A DNA stretch of 64,000 bases from a bacterium (GCA_025774935.1 JALGZK010000008.1:1-64000), one strand, 5' to 3'. Counted from the first letter of the stretch, positions 1 through 8,897 are shown. Numbers and translations are program-made. The notes: generated by a model not told the origin, from the sequence alone.

Positions 1-127
1 TGAGCGGGATCGAGAAACGGCGGTCGGCGGTCTGCTCGCCCTTCGCGAACGTGTAGAGGATGACGGCGATGATGACGGCCGCCACCTTGAGGTTGATGTT
101 GTTGACGATGCTGGACCGGAGGTTCAC
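1..127 (-). CDS. CdaR/YbbR-like membrane protein, N-terminal part only
   Basis: The reading frame runs off the left edge of the window, so only the first 42 codons are present. It starts at a GTG (127-125) preceded by a GGGGAG-type ribosome binding site ten bases upstream. The fragment begins VNLRSSIVNNINLKVAAVII and contains one hydrophobic segment (about residues 14-25) followed by a charged turn and RRFSIPL. This layout, N-N-x-N-L-K before a single membrane anchor and then the first extracytoplasmic beta-strand, is typical of YbbR-repeat proteins such as CdaR, which anchor near the cell wall and in other bacteria modulate the diadenylate cyclase CdaA. It follows the cell-wall amidase gene at 57 bases on the same strand. 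The family call rests on a short fragment. Confidence 0.5.
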   Translation of the reverse strand, partial: MNLRSSIVNNINLKVAAVIIAVILYTFAKGEQTADRRFSIPL

Positions 128-184
128 GTCTGACGGTCTCCCCGCAGCCCGCCGGCCCCGCACGACCGCTGCCCGGCGCGGCTG

Positions 185-1606
185 CTACCCCTGCACGACG
201 AGGACCTGGTCGACGTGGATCGTCGCGCCCTCGATGAGACCATTGTACTCCCTGAGCTGCTCGACGCTAAGCCCGTAACGCCGGGCGATGCTCCAGAGGG
301 TCTCGCCGGGAGCGACCTTGTGCGTCCCCGCCGCGACGCCCGGCTGAGGGGCCGGCACGTACCGGTCGAAGTAGGAGTCGACCGCGTTGGCGAGTCGGTG
401 CGCGTAGCGGGTCCGGTAGTCGGACTTCTTGAGCTTCTTCACGTCGCCCGAGTTCGTGAGGAACCCGACCTCGACCAGGACCGACGGCATCTGGAGGTTC
501 TTGAGCACGACGAACCCCGCCTGCTTCACGTGGCACGACGACGGCTCTTCCTTGCAGAGCTCGCGCGACACGAGCGACGCCAGGTCGTTCGACTTGTGCA
601 CGCTGTCGGTCATCTTCAGGTCGACCAGGATCGAGAGGACGTCCTCGTCGGCTTCGGGCGAGACGCCCCCGACGAGGTCAGCCGCGTTCTCCCGGCTAGC
701 CAGCTCCCGCGCCGCCTGGTCGCTCGCGCCGCGGGGCGAGACGAAGAAGACCTCGGATCCGTCGGCCTTCCTGTTGGGCGCGCTGTTGGCGTGGACGCTG
801 ATGAAGATGTCGCCGTTGTGCTTGCCCGCGAACGTCTTCCGCTTCCTGAGGCTCACGAAGTAGTCGCCCGTCCGCGTGAGGTGGACCTCGTACCCGTCGC
901 GTCTCTCGAGCTCCGCCTTGAGCTTCTTCGAGATGTCGAGGACGACGTCCTTCTCGCGGAGCTTCCCGTTCCCCACCGTGCCCGAGTCCTCGCCGCCGTG
1001 GCCGGGGTCGATGACGACGACCCGCGGCCGCGAGGCGCGCCGGACGGCGGCCTCGGCCGTCGCCGCGTTCGCGGTCTCCTGGATGGTGAGTCCGCCGGAG
1101 CTCCCGGACGGCGTGGTCGGCGGGGCCGGCGCGGGCTTCTCCCGGGACGGCTCCTCGCGGAAGACGTCGATCACGATGCGGTAGGGCTTGTCGAGGTAGG
1201 GCTTCAGGTAGAAGACGTTGTGCGGCCGCGCCTTCGGCAGGTCGACCACGACCTGGGCGCCCGACTTGAGCTGGTTCAGCCTGACCTGCGCGACCACGCC
1301 GTCACCGACTTCGGTCGAACGCGGCGTCTCCCCGATGCTCCCGTCGACGACCAGGACCACGATGCGGTCGTGCCCGGTGCGCACGCTCGTGGAGTACGTG
1401 CCCGCGTCCGAGAGGTCGATCACGATCCTCGACGCGTCGGGAGCGGTCCAGTGACGGACGGCGGTGATCGTGGGCGCTGCGTGCGCGGCGCCGCACGGGA
1501 GCGCGACCGGGATGAGGAGCGTCGCCGCGAGGGCGAGCGCGAGGAGGGCGGGAAACGCGAACGCCGCCGCGCGTGCGGGCCTCATCGGGCGAGCAGACTG
1601 TGCCAA
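185..1606 (-). CDS. N-acetylmuramoyl-L-alanine amidase (AMIN, Amidase_3, LysM)
   Basis: Periplasmic zinc amidase that cuts the amide bond between N-acetylmuramic acid and the stem peptide during cell separation or wall turnover. A signal peptide (MRPARAAAFAF then a hydrophobic run ending AHA) is followed by an AMIN domain (about residues 45-135 of the 473-residue product), a Pro/Ser linker, the Amidase_3 domain with VVVIDPGHGGEDSG, SVHAN and the glutamate of VLVEVGFLTN as zinc/catalytic signatures, and a C-terminal LysM motif (HKVAPGETLWSIARRYGLS). I chose the TTG at 1606 because GGAGG lies eight bases upstream; an ATG at 1585 also leaves the signal peptide intact but has no nearby ribosome site. 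The frame stays open to 1720. Domain order matches AmiC-like enzymes, but a C-terminal LysM is less usual in proteobacterial AmiC. Confidence 0.93.
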   Translation of the reverse strand: MAQSARPMRPARAAAFAFPALLALALAATLLIPVALPCGAAHAAPTITAVRHWTAPDASRIVIDLSDAGTYSTSVRTGHDRIVVLVVDGSIGETPRSTEVGDGVVAQVRLNQLKSGAQVVVDLPKARPHNVFYLKPYLDKPYRIVIDVFREEPSREKPAPAPPTTPSGSSGGLTIQETANAATAEAAVRRASRPRVVVIDPGHGGEDSGTVGNGKLREKDVVLDISKKLKAELERRDGYEVHLTRTGDYFVSLRKRKTFAGKHNGDIFISVHANSAPNRKADGSEVFFVSPRGASDQAARELASRENAADLVGGVSPEADEDVLSILVDLKMTDSVHKSNDLASLVSRELCKEEPSSCHVKQAGFVVLKNLQMPSVLVEVGFLTNSGDVKKLKKSDYRTRYAHRLANAVDSYFDRYVPAPQPGVAAGTHKVAPGETLWSIARRYGLSVEQLREYNGLIEGATIHVDQVLVVQG

Positions 1607-1735
1607 CAGGGATTCCTCCGACAGCGGTTCCCCCGCGACGAGCGTGACGGGGCCGAAACACTCGATGCCGCGGTCGGGGATGGATGATACAACGAACTCC
1701 CGCATTGCGCCAGCACGCAACGGGGAGTTTGGGAA

Positions 1736-3067
1736 CTAGATTCCGCCTCTCCTGGAGCGCCTCTTGGCCTCTTTGCCGGGGCGCTGGACGACCTTGACGG
1801 GATTCACGAGGTACTTCCTCGCGATCTTCATGACGTCCTTCCCGTCGATCGTCTCCATCTCCTCGAAGAACTCCTCCAGGAAGTCCGTCTCGAAGCCGGC
1901 CAGCGTGCCGACGGCGAGACGGGCTGACTTCTGCAGGTTGGTCTGCTCCTTCATCGTGACCATGCCCTTGAGGCGGGCCTTGGCCCGGTCGAGCTCCTCG
2001 ACGGGGACGGGCTCGTCGTGCACGTCCTGGACGACGCCCCCGATGATGTCGATCGCCTCGTCGATGTCCTCGCTCTGCGCGTAGATGACGATCGGGCTCT
2101 GCTCGAACCTCCCGGAAGCGGACGCCCCGGCGATGTCGGAGATGGCGGCGCCGTCCGGACCGAGCGCCTGGTAGACGCGCGAGGAAGTTCCGTTCCCGAG
2201 GACGGCCGCGAGAACCTCGAAGGCGACGTAGGCGTCGTCGAACATCTCGGGCCCGAGGAACCCGACGGTGACGAAGCCGGTCTTGCCCGCGCGGTAGTAC
2301 TCGATCTCCATCGGCTCGTCCCTCTCGACGCGGCCGAAGGTCTTCTGCTTCGCGTGCCCGCCCGGGTAGTCCGCGAACGCGTCGGTTATCTTGTCGACCG
2401 CGTGCTCCCGGTCGAAGTTCCCGACGACGGCAACGACCGAGTTCCCGCCGTGATAGCGCTCCTCGTGGAACGACACGACGTCCTGGCGCGTGATCGCGTC
2501 GATCCCGTCGGGAGTGCCGACCTCGCGATGACCGTAGGGGTGTCCCTTGTAGAGTGCCTCGTTGAGCTTGAAGAAGGTCGTCGCGAAGACGTCGTCCTTC
2601 TCGGCGATGAGCTTGTCGTGGATCATCCCCTGGACTTCGAGGAGGGGCTTGGAGTCGAAGGCCGGGTTCGTGACGACGTCGGCGAGGATGTCGACGGCGG
2701 CGTCGAACTGCTTGTCCGCGGCCGCGACGGAGACGATGATGTAGTCGGGGTTCGTGTGGACCGTGAGCCGCATCCCGAGCCCGTCGACCTCCTCGGAGAT
2801 CTCGAGGCCGGTCATGGTCTCGGTGCCGCGAGAGAGCATCTCGGCGGTGACGCTGGCGAGTCCGCGGCGGCCGGGGGGATCGTATTTGGAGCCCGCGTCG
2901 ATGGCCATGGTGACGGCGACGATGCGGTTCCACGAGTGCGGTGCGGTGACGAGGGTCAGGTCGTGCGGAAGGTCGTGAGTCTTGACGCCTGCGACGGACG
3001 CGGACGCGCACACGAGCACCACAAGCCCGACCGCTGTAACCGTCCTGTGTCGCAGCGCCATCTGCAT
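1736..3067 (-). CDS. M16-family peptidase-like protein lacking the zinc motif
   Basis: 443-residue exported protein of the M16 (pitrilysin / processing peptidase) fold: signal peptide MQMALRHRTVTAVGLVVLV, then an N-terminal M16 domain with the typical GSKYDPPGRRGLAS...GTETMTGLEISEEVDGLG stretch, and a C-terminal M16_C domain. Active members carry HxxEH at the position where this one reads A-S-V-T-A-E-M, so the metal site is missing. In two-gene M16 pairs one partner is normally non-catalytic, supplying an Arg/Tyr pair to substrate binding. ATG 3067 is favoured over a GTG at 3073 because AGGGAG then sits five bases upstream. The preceding gene is a second M16-like lipoprotein that is also non-catalytic by sequence. 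Confidence 0.88.
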   Translation of the reverse strand: MQMALRHRTVTAVGLVVLVCASASVAGVKTHDLPHDLTLVTAPHSWNRIVAVTMAIDAGSKYDPPGRRGLASVTAEMLSRGTETMTGLEISEEVDGLGMRLTVHTNPDYIIVSVAAADKQFDAAVDILADVVTNPAFDSKPLLEVQGMIHDKLIAEKDDVFATTFFKLNEALYKGHPYGHREVGTPDGIDAITRQDVVSFHEERYHGGNSVVAVVGNFDREHAVDKITDAFADYPGGHAKQKTFGRVERDEPMEIEYYRAGKTGFVTVGFLGPEMFDDAYVAFEVLAAVLGNGTSSRVYQALGPDGAAISDIAGASASGRFEQSPIVIYAQSEDIDEAIDIIGGVVQDVHDEPVPVEELDRAKARLKGMVTMKEQTNLQKSARLAVGTLAGFETDFLEEFFEEMETIDGKDVMKIARKYLVNPVKVVQRPGKEAKRRSRRGGI

Positions 3068-3116
3068 CGTCACTCCCTTCGTGCGGTCCGGATTTGGGAA
3101 GCCGGCTGCAAGAACA

Positions 3117-3144
3117 GGGACGCCCGCTCTCCTTCAGGGCGTCC
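3117..3144 (-). terminator. Hairpin between the two M16-like genes
   Basis: GGACGCCC (3118-3125) pairs with GGGCGTCC (3137-3144) around an 11-base loop, directly downstream of the stop of the M16-like lipoprotein gene. On the minus strand it is followed by CTGTTCTT, a weak U-tract, so it may terminate or attenuate before the next gene rather than stop transcription fully. Confidence 0.5.
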
Positions 3145-3147
3145 TCG

Positions 3148-4500
3148 CTAGTCCATCCACTCCGGCACGACCGCCACGGCCGCGTGGCTCGTCTCCGCGA
3201 AATACGTGGCCGCGAGCTGCTGCACGTCCTCGGTGGTCACGTCCGCGATCCTGTCTATGTACTCGTCGGCGTACTCTGCGCGTCCGCTCACCGACGTCCA
3301 GTATCCGTAGAACCCCGCGAGGCCCTCCGCGGTCTCTCTCATGAACAGGAGCTGGGACTCGTAGAACGCCTTCGCCTTCTCGAGCTCCTCCTGGTCGACC
3401 GGGTTCGCGGCCAGGCCGCGGAAGATCTCGACGGTCGCGTCGGCCGCCTCGCCCACGTTCTCGGGCGATAGCTCCATCACCACGAACATCGGGCTTCCCT
3501 GCCTCCGCGTGTACCAGCCCGCGGAGACGCCGCTCACCAGCCTCCGCTCCACCATGAGCTCGCGCTCGAGCCGGTCGCTCCGCCCGAGGCCGAGGACCGT
3601 CAGCAGCACGTCCATCTCGACGCTGCCTGGGTCGTGGATGCCGGGCGCCGGGAACCCCACGAGCTGATAGGCGCGGTGCACGTCCGCCTTCTCGACGAGC
3701 CTGACGTCGTCGGTCGGCCACGCCGGTTCCGCCACGGCCGGCTGCGCAGGCTCGCCGGCGGGAACGTCGGCGAAGAGACGTTCCACGCGCTGCGCCGTCT
3801 GCTCGGGATTGGCGTCACCCGCGACGACGATGAGGATGTTCTCCCCGACGTACCGCTCGGCGTGACGCGCGGCGAGCTCCTCCGGCGTGAACGACGACAC
3901 GGTCTCCGCTCTCCCCTGCGGGAGGCGCGCGTAAGGGTGCTCGCCGAGCATCTGCTCCAGGAAGACCCAGTTCACGCGATCGATCGGGCGGTCCTCCTGA
4001 CTCTCGATCTCGGAGAGGACCTGCTTCCTCACGCGGTCGACGCGCTCGGGTGTGAAGACTGGGTTCAGAAGACCGTCGGCGAGAACCTCGAGGGCGAGGT
4101 CGGTGTGCTCTGAGGGAAGCGTCACGGTGAACGTCGCGTAGTCCTGGGAGGGCGTGATGCTGATCCCTCCGCCGACGGCTTCGATCCGCCTCGTTATCTC
4201 GCCGGGCCCGTAGGTCGGAGTCTCGTCGAAGATCATACGCGCCACTAGCGAGGCCAGGCCGGCTTCGTCGACCGCGTCGTGGACTGCGCCGTTCGCGACC
4301 CACGCCTGCGCCGACACGACCGCGCCCGCCCTGTTCTCGGCGGTGATGACGGTGACGCCGTTCGAGAGTTCCTTGTAGACTCTTGTAGTGGTGACAGCAC
4401 GCTGACCGTCGTCGGAGCAACCTCCGACAAACAGAGCCGCCAGGGCGGCGGCCATACAGCCAAACACCAGAAGACGATGCTTCTTGGGGCGTCGAGTCAT
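3148..4500 (-). CDS. M16-family peptidase-like lipoprotein lacking the zinc motif
   Basis: 450-residue lipoprotein: MTRRPKKHRLLVFGC, hydrophobic stretch, then lipobox LFVGGC with Cys27 or so as the lipidated residue. It has two M16-type halves (about 40-230 and 235-430). The position of the HxxEH zinc motif reads GLASLVARMIFDE, so no catalytic His pair is present; downstream features (GPGEITRRIEAVGGGIS, and SGVSAGWY in the C-terminal half) are otherwise conserved. With the following gene it would form a two-subunit M16 complex, here with both subunits non-catalytic by sequence, so a chaperone or binding role is possible. A sigma-70-type promoter lies upstream. Confidence 0.88.
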   Translation of the reverse strand: MTRRPKKHRLLVFGCMAAALAALFVGGCSDDGQRAVTTTRVYKELSNGVTVITAENRAGAVVSAQAWVANGAVHDAVDEAGLASLVARMIFDETPTYGPGEITRRIEAVGGGISITPSQDYATFTVTLPSEHTDLALEVLADGLLNPVFTPERVDRVRKQVLSEIESQEDRPIDRVNWVFLEQMLGEHPYARLPQGRAETVSSFTPEELAARHAERYVGENILIVVAGDANPEQTAQRVERLFADVPAGEPAQPAVAEPAWPTDDVRLVEKADVHRAYQLVGFPAPGIHDPGSVEMDVLLTVLGLGRSDRLERELMVERRLVSGVSAGWYTRRQGSPMFVVMELSPENVGEAADATVEIFRGLAANPVDQEELEKAKAFYESQLLFMRETAEGLAGFYGYWTSVSGRAEYADEYIDRIADVTTEDVQQLAATYFAETSHAAVAVVPEWMD

Positions 4501-4565
4501 TTCGTCCGGTCACTCCACCGCGCTAGAGCGCGAACGTTGTCAGGGCTCTAAACCTTGGACACAAG

Positions 4566-4595
4566 ATACTAGGAAAACGTGTAAAGCGCAGTCAA
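4566..4595 (-). promoter_or_regulatory. Sigma-70-type promoter for the M16 gene pair
   Basis: On the minus strand TTGACT (4595-4590) and TAGTAT (4571-4566) are separated by 18 bases. The predicted start site would be about 60 bases before the ATG of the M16-like lipoprotein gene. Found by eye; no other strong match occurs in this 236-base gap between the sigma factor gene and the M16 genes. Confidence 0.55.
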
Positions 4596-4736
4596 GGTCA
4601 TTCGAAAGGGCCTCTGAGACGCTTCCGCCACCCGTAGAGACGCCCACCGGCCACGAGGTCGATGGGCGCCAGCTCGATCCGATTCCTGACTGCGGTCCAG
4701 CCTGTCCCGGCCCGGCTCCGGCCGGTCGGGCTCGGT

Positions 4737-5591
4737 CTAGTTCAGGTACGTGCGGAGTTCCTCGAGGCCGGGGGCGTCCCGGAGCTTCCCGAGGGCCTCT
4801 TCCTTGATCTGCCTGATCCGCTCGCGGGTCAGGCCCATCATCTGCCCGATCTCCTCGAGGGTGCACTTCCTCTTGCCGCCCAGCCCGAAGTAGTGCTCGA
4901 GGATGTTGCTCTCGCGGTCGGTCAGCTCGCCGAGAGCCGATCCGAGCTCGATCGCGAGCGACTCGTAGTGCAGCCCGTCGAGGGCGCTCTCGACCGCAGG
5001 GTCGGGCACCATGTCGCCGAGCTCGATGTCCTGGTCGCTGGAGAGCGGCGCGTCGAGCGAGAGGCTCCCGACCGAGAGCTTCCTGAGCTCCTCGATCTCA
5101 CGGACCTTGAGCTTCATCGCCGCCGCGAGTTCCTTGTCCGTCGGCTCGTGTCCCGTCTGCTGACGGATCCGCTCTACCGTCCTCCACATCCTCCGCACGG
5201 CGCCCGCCTTGTTGAGCGGGAGCCTCATGGCCCCGGACTGCTCGGCCATCCCCTTGAGGATCGCGTGCCTGATCCACCAGACGGCGTACGTGATGAACTT
5301 GCGGCCGCGCTCCGAATCGAACCGCTTCGCGGCCTCGATGAGACCGAGGTTCCCCTGGTTGATGATGTCCATGATCGGGGCGCCCGTCTTCCGGGCGTAG
5401 ACCTTGGCCACGCTCACGACGAACCTGAGGTTCGCCGTGATCAGCGCGTCGCGCGCCTTCTGGTCGCCTCGGAGGATCCTTCGCCCCAGCTCCTGCTCCT
5501 GTTCACGAGTCAGAAGCGGGGTCCGCGAGATCTCGCGGAGGTACCTCTCCAGGCTCTTGTCTTCTTCTGCTCCACTGCCGTAGTACGACAT
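4737..5591 (-). CDS. RNA polymerase sigma-70 factor, RpoD/SigA-like without region 1.1
   Basis: 284-residue sigma factor holding regions 1.2 (SLERYLREISRTPLL), 2 (NLRFVVSVAKVYA, GLIEAAKRFD, FITYAVWWIRHAI for the minus-10 contact), 3 and 4.2 (TLEEIGQMMGLTRERIRQIKEEAL helix-turn-helix for the minus-35 contact). The length and the absence of an acidic region 1.1 match group 2 or short primary sigma factors. The many minus-35/minus-10 boxes seen in this window are of the type such a factor would read. It follows a DegP-like protease gene by 82 bases on the same strand, so it may share that promoter. Whether it is the housekeeping factor or a stress-related group 2 factor cannot be settled from one window. 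Confidence 0.95.
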   Translation of the reverse strand: MSYYGSGAEEDKSLERYLREISRTPLLTREQEQELGRRILRGDQKARDALITANLRFVVSVAKVYARKTGAPIMDIINQGNLGLIEAAKRFDSERGRKFITYAVWWIRHAILKGMAEQSGAMRLPLNKAGAVRRMWRTVERIRQQTGHEPTDKELAAAMKLKVREIEELRKLSVGSLSLDAPLSSDQDIELGDMVPDPAVESALDGLHYESLAIELGSALGELTDRESNILEHYFGLGGKRKCTLEEIGQMMGLTRERIRQIKEEALGKLRDAPGLEELRTYLN

Positions 5592-5673
5592 CTCTACTCA
5601 CCACCCTCCGGGGGTACTGCCGCCCAGCCCGTTCCGCCGGCTGCATCGGAACCGAGCGCATCCCCCCACCTTG

Positions 5674-7215
5674 TTATTCCGGCCGGATCGCCACGAAGTA
5701 AGTGTAGGCGCCTCGCTGGACCATGAACGCTATCGCCCTGTCGTGATCCTCGAGGTCGTCCCTGATCCGCCGGAAGTCCCGGAGGCTACTAACTTCCCGG
5801 TCGCTGATACTGACTATCACGTCGCCGACGAGCAAACCTGCGTCGGCGGCAGGGCTTCCCATTTCGATGTCGACGACGAGGACCCCGCTCTCGGCCTCGA
5901 TGTCGAACTCACGAGTCATCTCGCGCACCGCGGGATCGTCTAGCGAGACGACCTCGATCCCGAGCCAGCGCGTTGCCTCTTCCTCGGGCTCCTCTTCGGG
6001 GACCGAACGCGCCGCGAGCGCGTCGGGCCGCTCCTGGAGCGTCGCGTAGAGCGTCCGCTCTCTCCCCTCCCGGACGACTTCCATGTCGATCTCTTCGCCC
6101 GGAGCGACGGCCGCGACGGCCATCCTGAACTGGGAGACGTCGGTCACCTTCACCCCGTCGAACTCGACCAGGACGTCGCCCGGCTCGAGCCCCGCCTCAT
6201 CGGCGGGCGTCCCGCTCTCGACACTCGCGATCAGGACCCCTTCGATGTCTCCGAGGTCCCGCGCCTCCGCGAGGTCGGGCGTGATCTCCTGGGGGATGAC
6301 CCCGAGGTACCCGCGGACGACCTTGCCCTCGCTGATGAGCGCCTCCGCAACGTGGCGCGCGAGGTTCACGGGGATCGCGAACCCGATCCCGTCGGCCGAC
6401 GGGTTGATGGCGCTGTTCACGCCGATGACCTCACCCTTGATGTTGACCAGAGGACCGCCGCTGTTCCCGTAGTTGATCGACGCGTCCGTCTGGATGAAGT
6501 TCTGATAGAGCGGCGCACCGCCCCTGATGTTGAGGTCGGTCCTGCCCATCGCGCTCACTACGCCGACGGTGACCGTCCCCTTGAGCTGAAGCGGGTTCCC
6601 GACCGCGATGGCCCAGTCGCCGACCCGGAGCGCGTCCGAGTCTCCGAGCCGCACCGTCGGCAGGTCGTCGCCCTCGATCCTGATCACGGCCACGTCGGTC
6701 GAGGGATCCTGTCCGACGACTTCGCCCTCGAACGACCTCCCGTCGTCGAGCGTGATCTCGATCTCGTCCGCTTGCTGCACGACGTGGTTGTTCGTCAGCA
6801 CGTACCCGCGTTCGTCGAAGATAAACCCGGAACCCGAGCTCGGGATCTCGAACTCGCGCCGCTCGTCCGGATCGCCGTAGCGCTCGCGGTACCAGCGGTC
6901 GCCGAAGAACTCGCGGAACATCTCCGCGAACGGGTCCTGCGACGAGCGAGTCACCGTCTGCTTGACGTCGACGCTCACCACCGCCGGCAACACCTCCTCC
7001 GCCACACTGACGAACGGGCTCTCGAACCCCGCCGCGATCGGAGACGACACCACCGCAACGCGCCCGGGCTCAGTCTCGCTCCCGGTCGGCGCGTCCTGCG
7101 CGATCGACGGCGGCTGCCATCCGTAGTTGGCCGTGATAAGAACGCCGAGGATCACTCCGGCAAGTATGAGGACGACTGCTCCTCCTATCCAACCTGCCGA
7201 GCTTCTCATCTCCAC
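5674..7215 (-). CDS. DegP/DegQ (HtrA) serine protease with two PDZ domains
   Basis: 513-residue envelope protease/chaperone for misfolded periplasmic proteins. An N-terminal membrane anchor (about residues 10-29) is followed by a trypsin-like domain with the complete triad His144 (TNNHVVQ), Asp174 (STDVAVI) and Ser252 (GNSGGPL), then PDZ1 (about 295-390, GYLGVIPQEI...GLEPGDVLVEFDGVKV) and PDZ2 (about 415-510, GLLVGDVIVSISDREV). The insert between residues 95 and 125 rich in Phe, Arg and Asp resembles the LA loop. The start is supported by a ribosome site (AGGAG) just upstream. Transcribed from the promoter at 7284-7313 and probably with the downstream sigma factor gene. Confidence 0.95.
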   Translation of the reverse strand: MEMRSSAGWIGGAVVLILAGVILGVLITANYGWQPPSIAQDAPTGSETEPGRVAVVSSPIAAGFESPFVSVAEEVLPAVVSVDVKQTVTRSSQDPFAEMFREFFGDRWYRERYGDPDERREFEIPSSGSGFIFDERGYVLTNNHVVQQADEIEITLDDGRSFEGEVVGQDPSTDVAVIRIEGDDLPTVRLGDSDALRVGDWAIAVGNPLQLKGTVTVGVVSAMGRTDLNIRGGAPLYQNFIQTDASINYGNSGGPLVNIKGEVIGVNSAINPSADGIGFAIPVNLARHVAEALISEGKVVRGYLGVIPQEITPDLAEARDLGDIEGVLIASVESGTPADEAGLEPGDVLVEFDGVKVTDVSQFRMAVAAVAPGEEIDMEVVREGRERTLYATLQERPDALAARSVPEEEPEEEATRWLGIEVVSLDDPAVREMTREFDIEAESGVLVVDIEMGSPAADAGLLVGDVIVSISDREVSSLRDFRRIRDDLEDHDRAIAFMVQRGAYTYFVAIRPE

Positions 7216-7283
7216 TGCTCCTTACTGACCGGCTTGCCTTGGTCCCGAAGGACCACTCCACACCTCAACCCCACCCCTCAGTA

Positions 7284-7313
7284 GTTATACTGATTAGACG
7301 CTCAATTATTCAA
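7284..7313 (-). promoter_or_regulatory. Sigma-70-type promoter for the DegP-like gene
   Basis: Minus-strand TTGAAT (7313-7308) and TATAAC (7289-7284), 18 bases apart, about 70 bases before the DegP-like start codon. Five of six minus-10 positions match the consensus. Confidence 0.6.
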
Positions 7314-7340
7314 GAGGGTTCATTCTTGACGAGCCCTCGG

Positions 7341-7679
7341 TCACTCGACCGGGCCGTCCTTGACGGACGCCTTGGCCTCCCTCTCGGCCTTGGCCTCCTC
7401 GATCTCCTTCTCCCACTTCTCGATGTCGAGCCGGAGGGCCTGGATCTGCTCCACGTTCCCGCGGATCTCCTCGTCGGTCGGGACGGCTTCCTGCTCGCCC
7501 TTCTCGAAGAAATCGAAGGTCCTCCCGCCGATCTCGCTCATCGTGTTGGCGATCTGGCGGTTCAGGCGGAGGATCTCGATCTTGGCCTTCCCGATGACCG
7601 TGAGCTCCTCGGCCTTATCCGAGGCGTGCATGTACCCCTCGACGATCGCACTCTTGACATCGTCCCAAAGGCTCGGCAT
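7341..7679 (-). CDS. Small coiled-coil protein of unknown function
   Basis: 112-residue protein beginning MPSLWDDVKSAIVEGYMHAS. It has no signal peptide or membrane segment. Residues 20-55 (KAEELTVIGKAKIEILRLNRQIAN) and 72-108 (highly charged, Glu/Lys-rich) are predicted long helices, so it probably forms a coiled-coil dimer. GGAGG eight bases before ATG 7679 fixes the start even though the frame stays open upstream to 7835. It resembles the many short uncharacterised coiled-coil proteins of FCB-type bacteria; no function can be assigned. It sits downstream of a convincing promoter and next to the divergently transcribed LpxH-like gene. Confidence 0.8.
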   Translation of the reverse strand: MPSLWDDVKSAIVEGYMHASDKAEELTVIGKAKIEILRLNRQIANTMSEIGGRTFDFFEKGEQEAVPTDEEIRGNVEQIQALRLDIEKWEKEIEEAKAEREAKASVKDGPVE

Positions 7680-7848
7680 CGCTTCGTTCCTCCTCGACTG
7701 CCGGGGTTTCGCTTGCCGCAGAGGCAGACCGGACCTATACTTACGCCCTTGTGGGAGGGTGGTGGCCTGGCTGCGCTGTGCTCCCGGGCAGACTTCGGGG
7801 TCAAGCAGGGTCCCGATGCGCCCGGTCGAACCCAAACGATAAGATGCA

Positions 7849-7877
7849 ACTCTATGAGCAACGATTCACCGGGTCAA
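7849..7877 (-). promoter_or_regulatory. Sigma-70-type promoter for the coiled-coil gene
   Basis: Minus-strand TTGACC (7877-7872) and TAGAGT (7854-7849) with a 17-base spacer. The transcript would carry a leader of about 160 bases. It lies in the 359-base gap between the coiled-coil gene and the divergent LpxH-like gene; I see no equally good promoter for the plus strand there. Confidence 0.55.
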
Positions 7878-8038
7878 GCGGATTTCGGGCCCAAGTATAG
7901 GGCCTTTTCTCGGGTCTCCCCCCACCCTTCCGAGCGTCGTCTCTCTACCCTTTCCGCGTTGACCCGGTGCCTTTCGACACGCCTTGTGACCCGGGGGTTT
8001 CACCCTCTCTTGCCTCCGATTACGGGAGATTCGACCGG

Positions 8039-8839
8039 ATGACCGAAGGTCCCGTCTACTTCCTCGCCGACGCCCATCTGGGCATCGAATCCGAGCCCCT
8101 CGAGGCCGCGAAGGAGCGTGACCTCCTCGATCTCCTCACTCACCTCCGCGGGCGGGCGTCCTTCCTCTATCTGCTCGGCGACCTCTTCGACTTCTGGTTC
8201 GAGTATCCGGGCGTGACACCGGGCGGGCATCGGAGCGTTGTCGAGGCTCTTTCGGAATTGTCCCGGTCCGGCACCACGGTCCGCTTTCTGGGGGGCAACC
8301 ACGACTACTGGGCCGGTCGGAAGTTCGAGGCGATGACGGGAGCCACGGTTCACCGTGACCCAATAACTCAGACGCACTTTGGAAGACGCTTGTTCATGGC
8401 CCACGGCGACGGGCTTCCGTCCGGCGACCTGGGCTACCGCATGCTCAAGGCGGTCATCAGGAACCCCGTCTCGATCGCTTCGTTCACGCTCGTCCCGCCC
8501 CGCGTCGGCGCCGCGATCGCGCGGTGGGCGTCCAACCTCTCCGAGATCACCGACGAGCGCATCGTCGTGGCGCTCGCACCCATGAAGGACTTCCTCGAGT
8601 CGAAGCTCGCCGAGGGCTTCGACGCCGCCGTCGTCGGCCACGTGCACCGCCAGGTCCACTGGCAGTCGGAATCGGGCGACGCGATCGTCGTCGGCGACTG
8701 GATGTGGAACCGCTCCGTCGTCGAGCTCTCAGACGGCGGGTTCCGGATGCTCCGCTGGTCCGAAAGCGCGCTCGTCGAGAGCGAGCCGTCGGAGGCGGTG
8801 TCCAGACCGCCCGAGGTGTCGTTCACGGACGCGTCCTGA
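8039..8839 (+). CDS. lpxH: UDP-2,3-diacylglucosamine hydrolase (LpxH-like metallophosphatase)
   Basis: 266-residue calcineurin-like phosphoesterase expected to cleave UDP-2,3-diacylglucosamine to lipid X in lipid A synthesis. All metal-binding signatures are visible in order: LADAHLG (usual SDLHL), LGDLFDFWFEY, GGNHDYW, MAHGDG and VVGHVHR. The GDLFDFWFEYP segment and total length fit LpxH rather than generic phosphoesterases. Start ATG 8039 has GGGAGA ten bases upstream; earlier in-frame codons (from 7967) have no ribosome site and add non-conserved sequence. Presence of this enzyme argues for an outer membrane with lipid A. It converges with the PorV-like gene. Confidence 0.87.
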   Translation: MTEGPVYFLADAHLGIESEPLEAAKERDLLDLLTHLRGRASFLYLLGDLFDFWFEYPGVTPGGHRSVVEALSELSRSGTTVRFLGGNHDYWAGRKFEAMTGATVHRDPITQTHFGRRLFMAHGDGLPSGDLGYRMLKAVIRNPVSIASFTLVPPRVGAAIARWASNLSEITDERIVVALAPMKDFLESKLAEGFDAAVVGHVHRQVHWQSESGDAIVVGDWMWNRSVVELSDGGFRMLRWSESALVESEPSEAVSRPPEVSFTDAS

Positions 8840-8852
8840 ACGAGGTCACGGG

Positions 8853-8870
8853 GCCGCGCCCACGCGCGGC
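8853..8870. terminator. GC-rich hairpin between convergent genes
   Basis: GCCGCGC (8853-8859) pairs perfectly with GCGCGGC (8864-8870) around a four-base loop between the stops of the LpxH-like and PorV-like genes. No U-tract on either strand, so termination is only a guess from position. Confidence 0.35.
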
Positions 8871-8897
8871 TCGTGTCTCCCTCCCCAGAAGCTCTCC

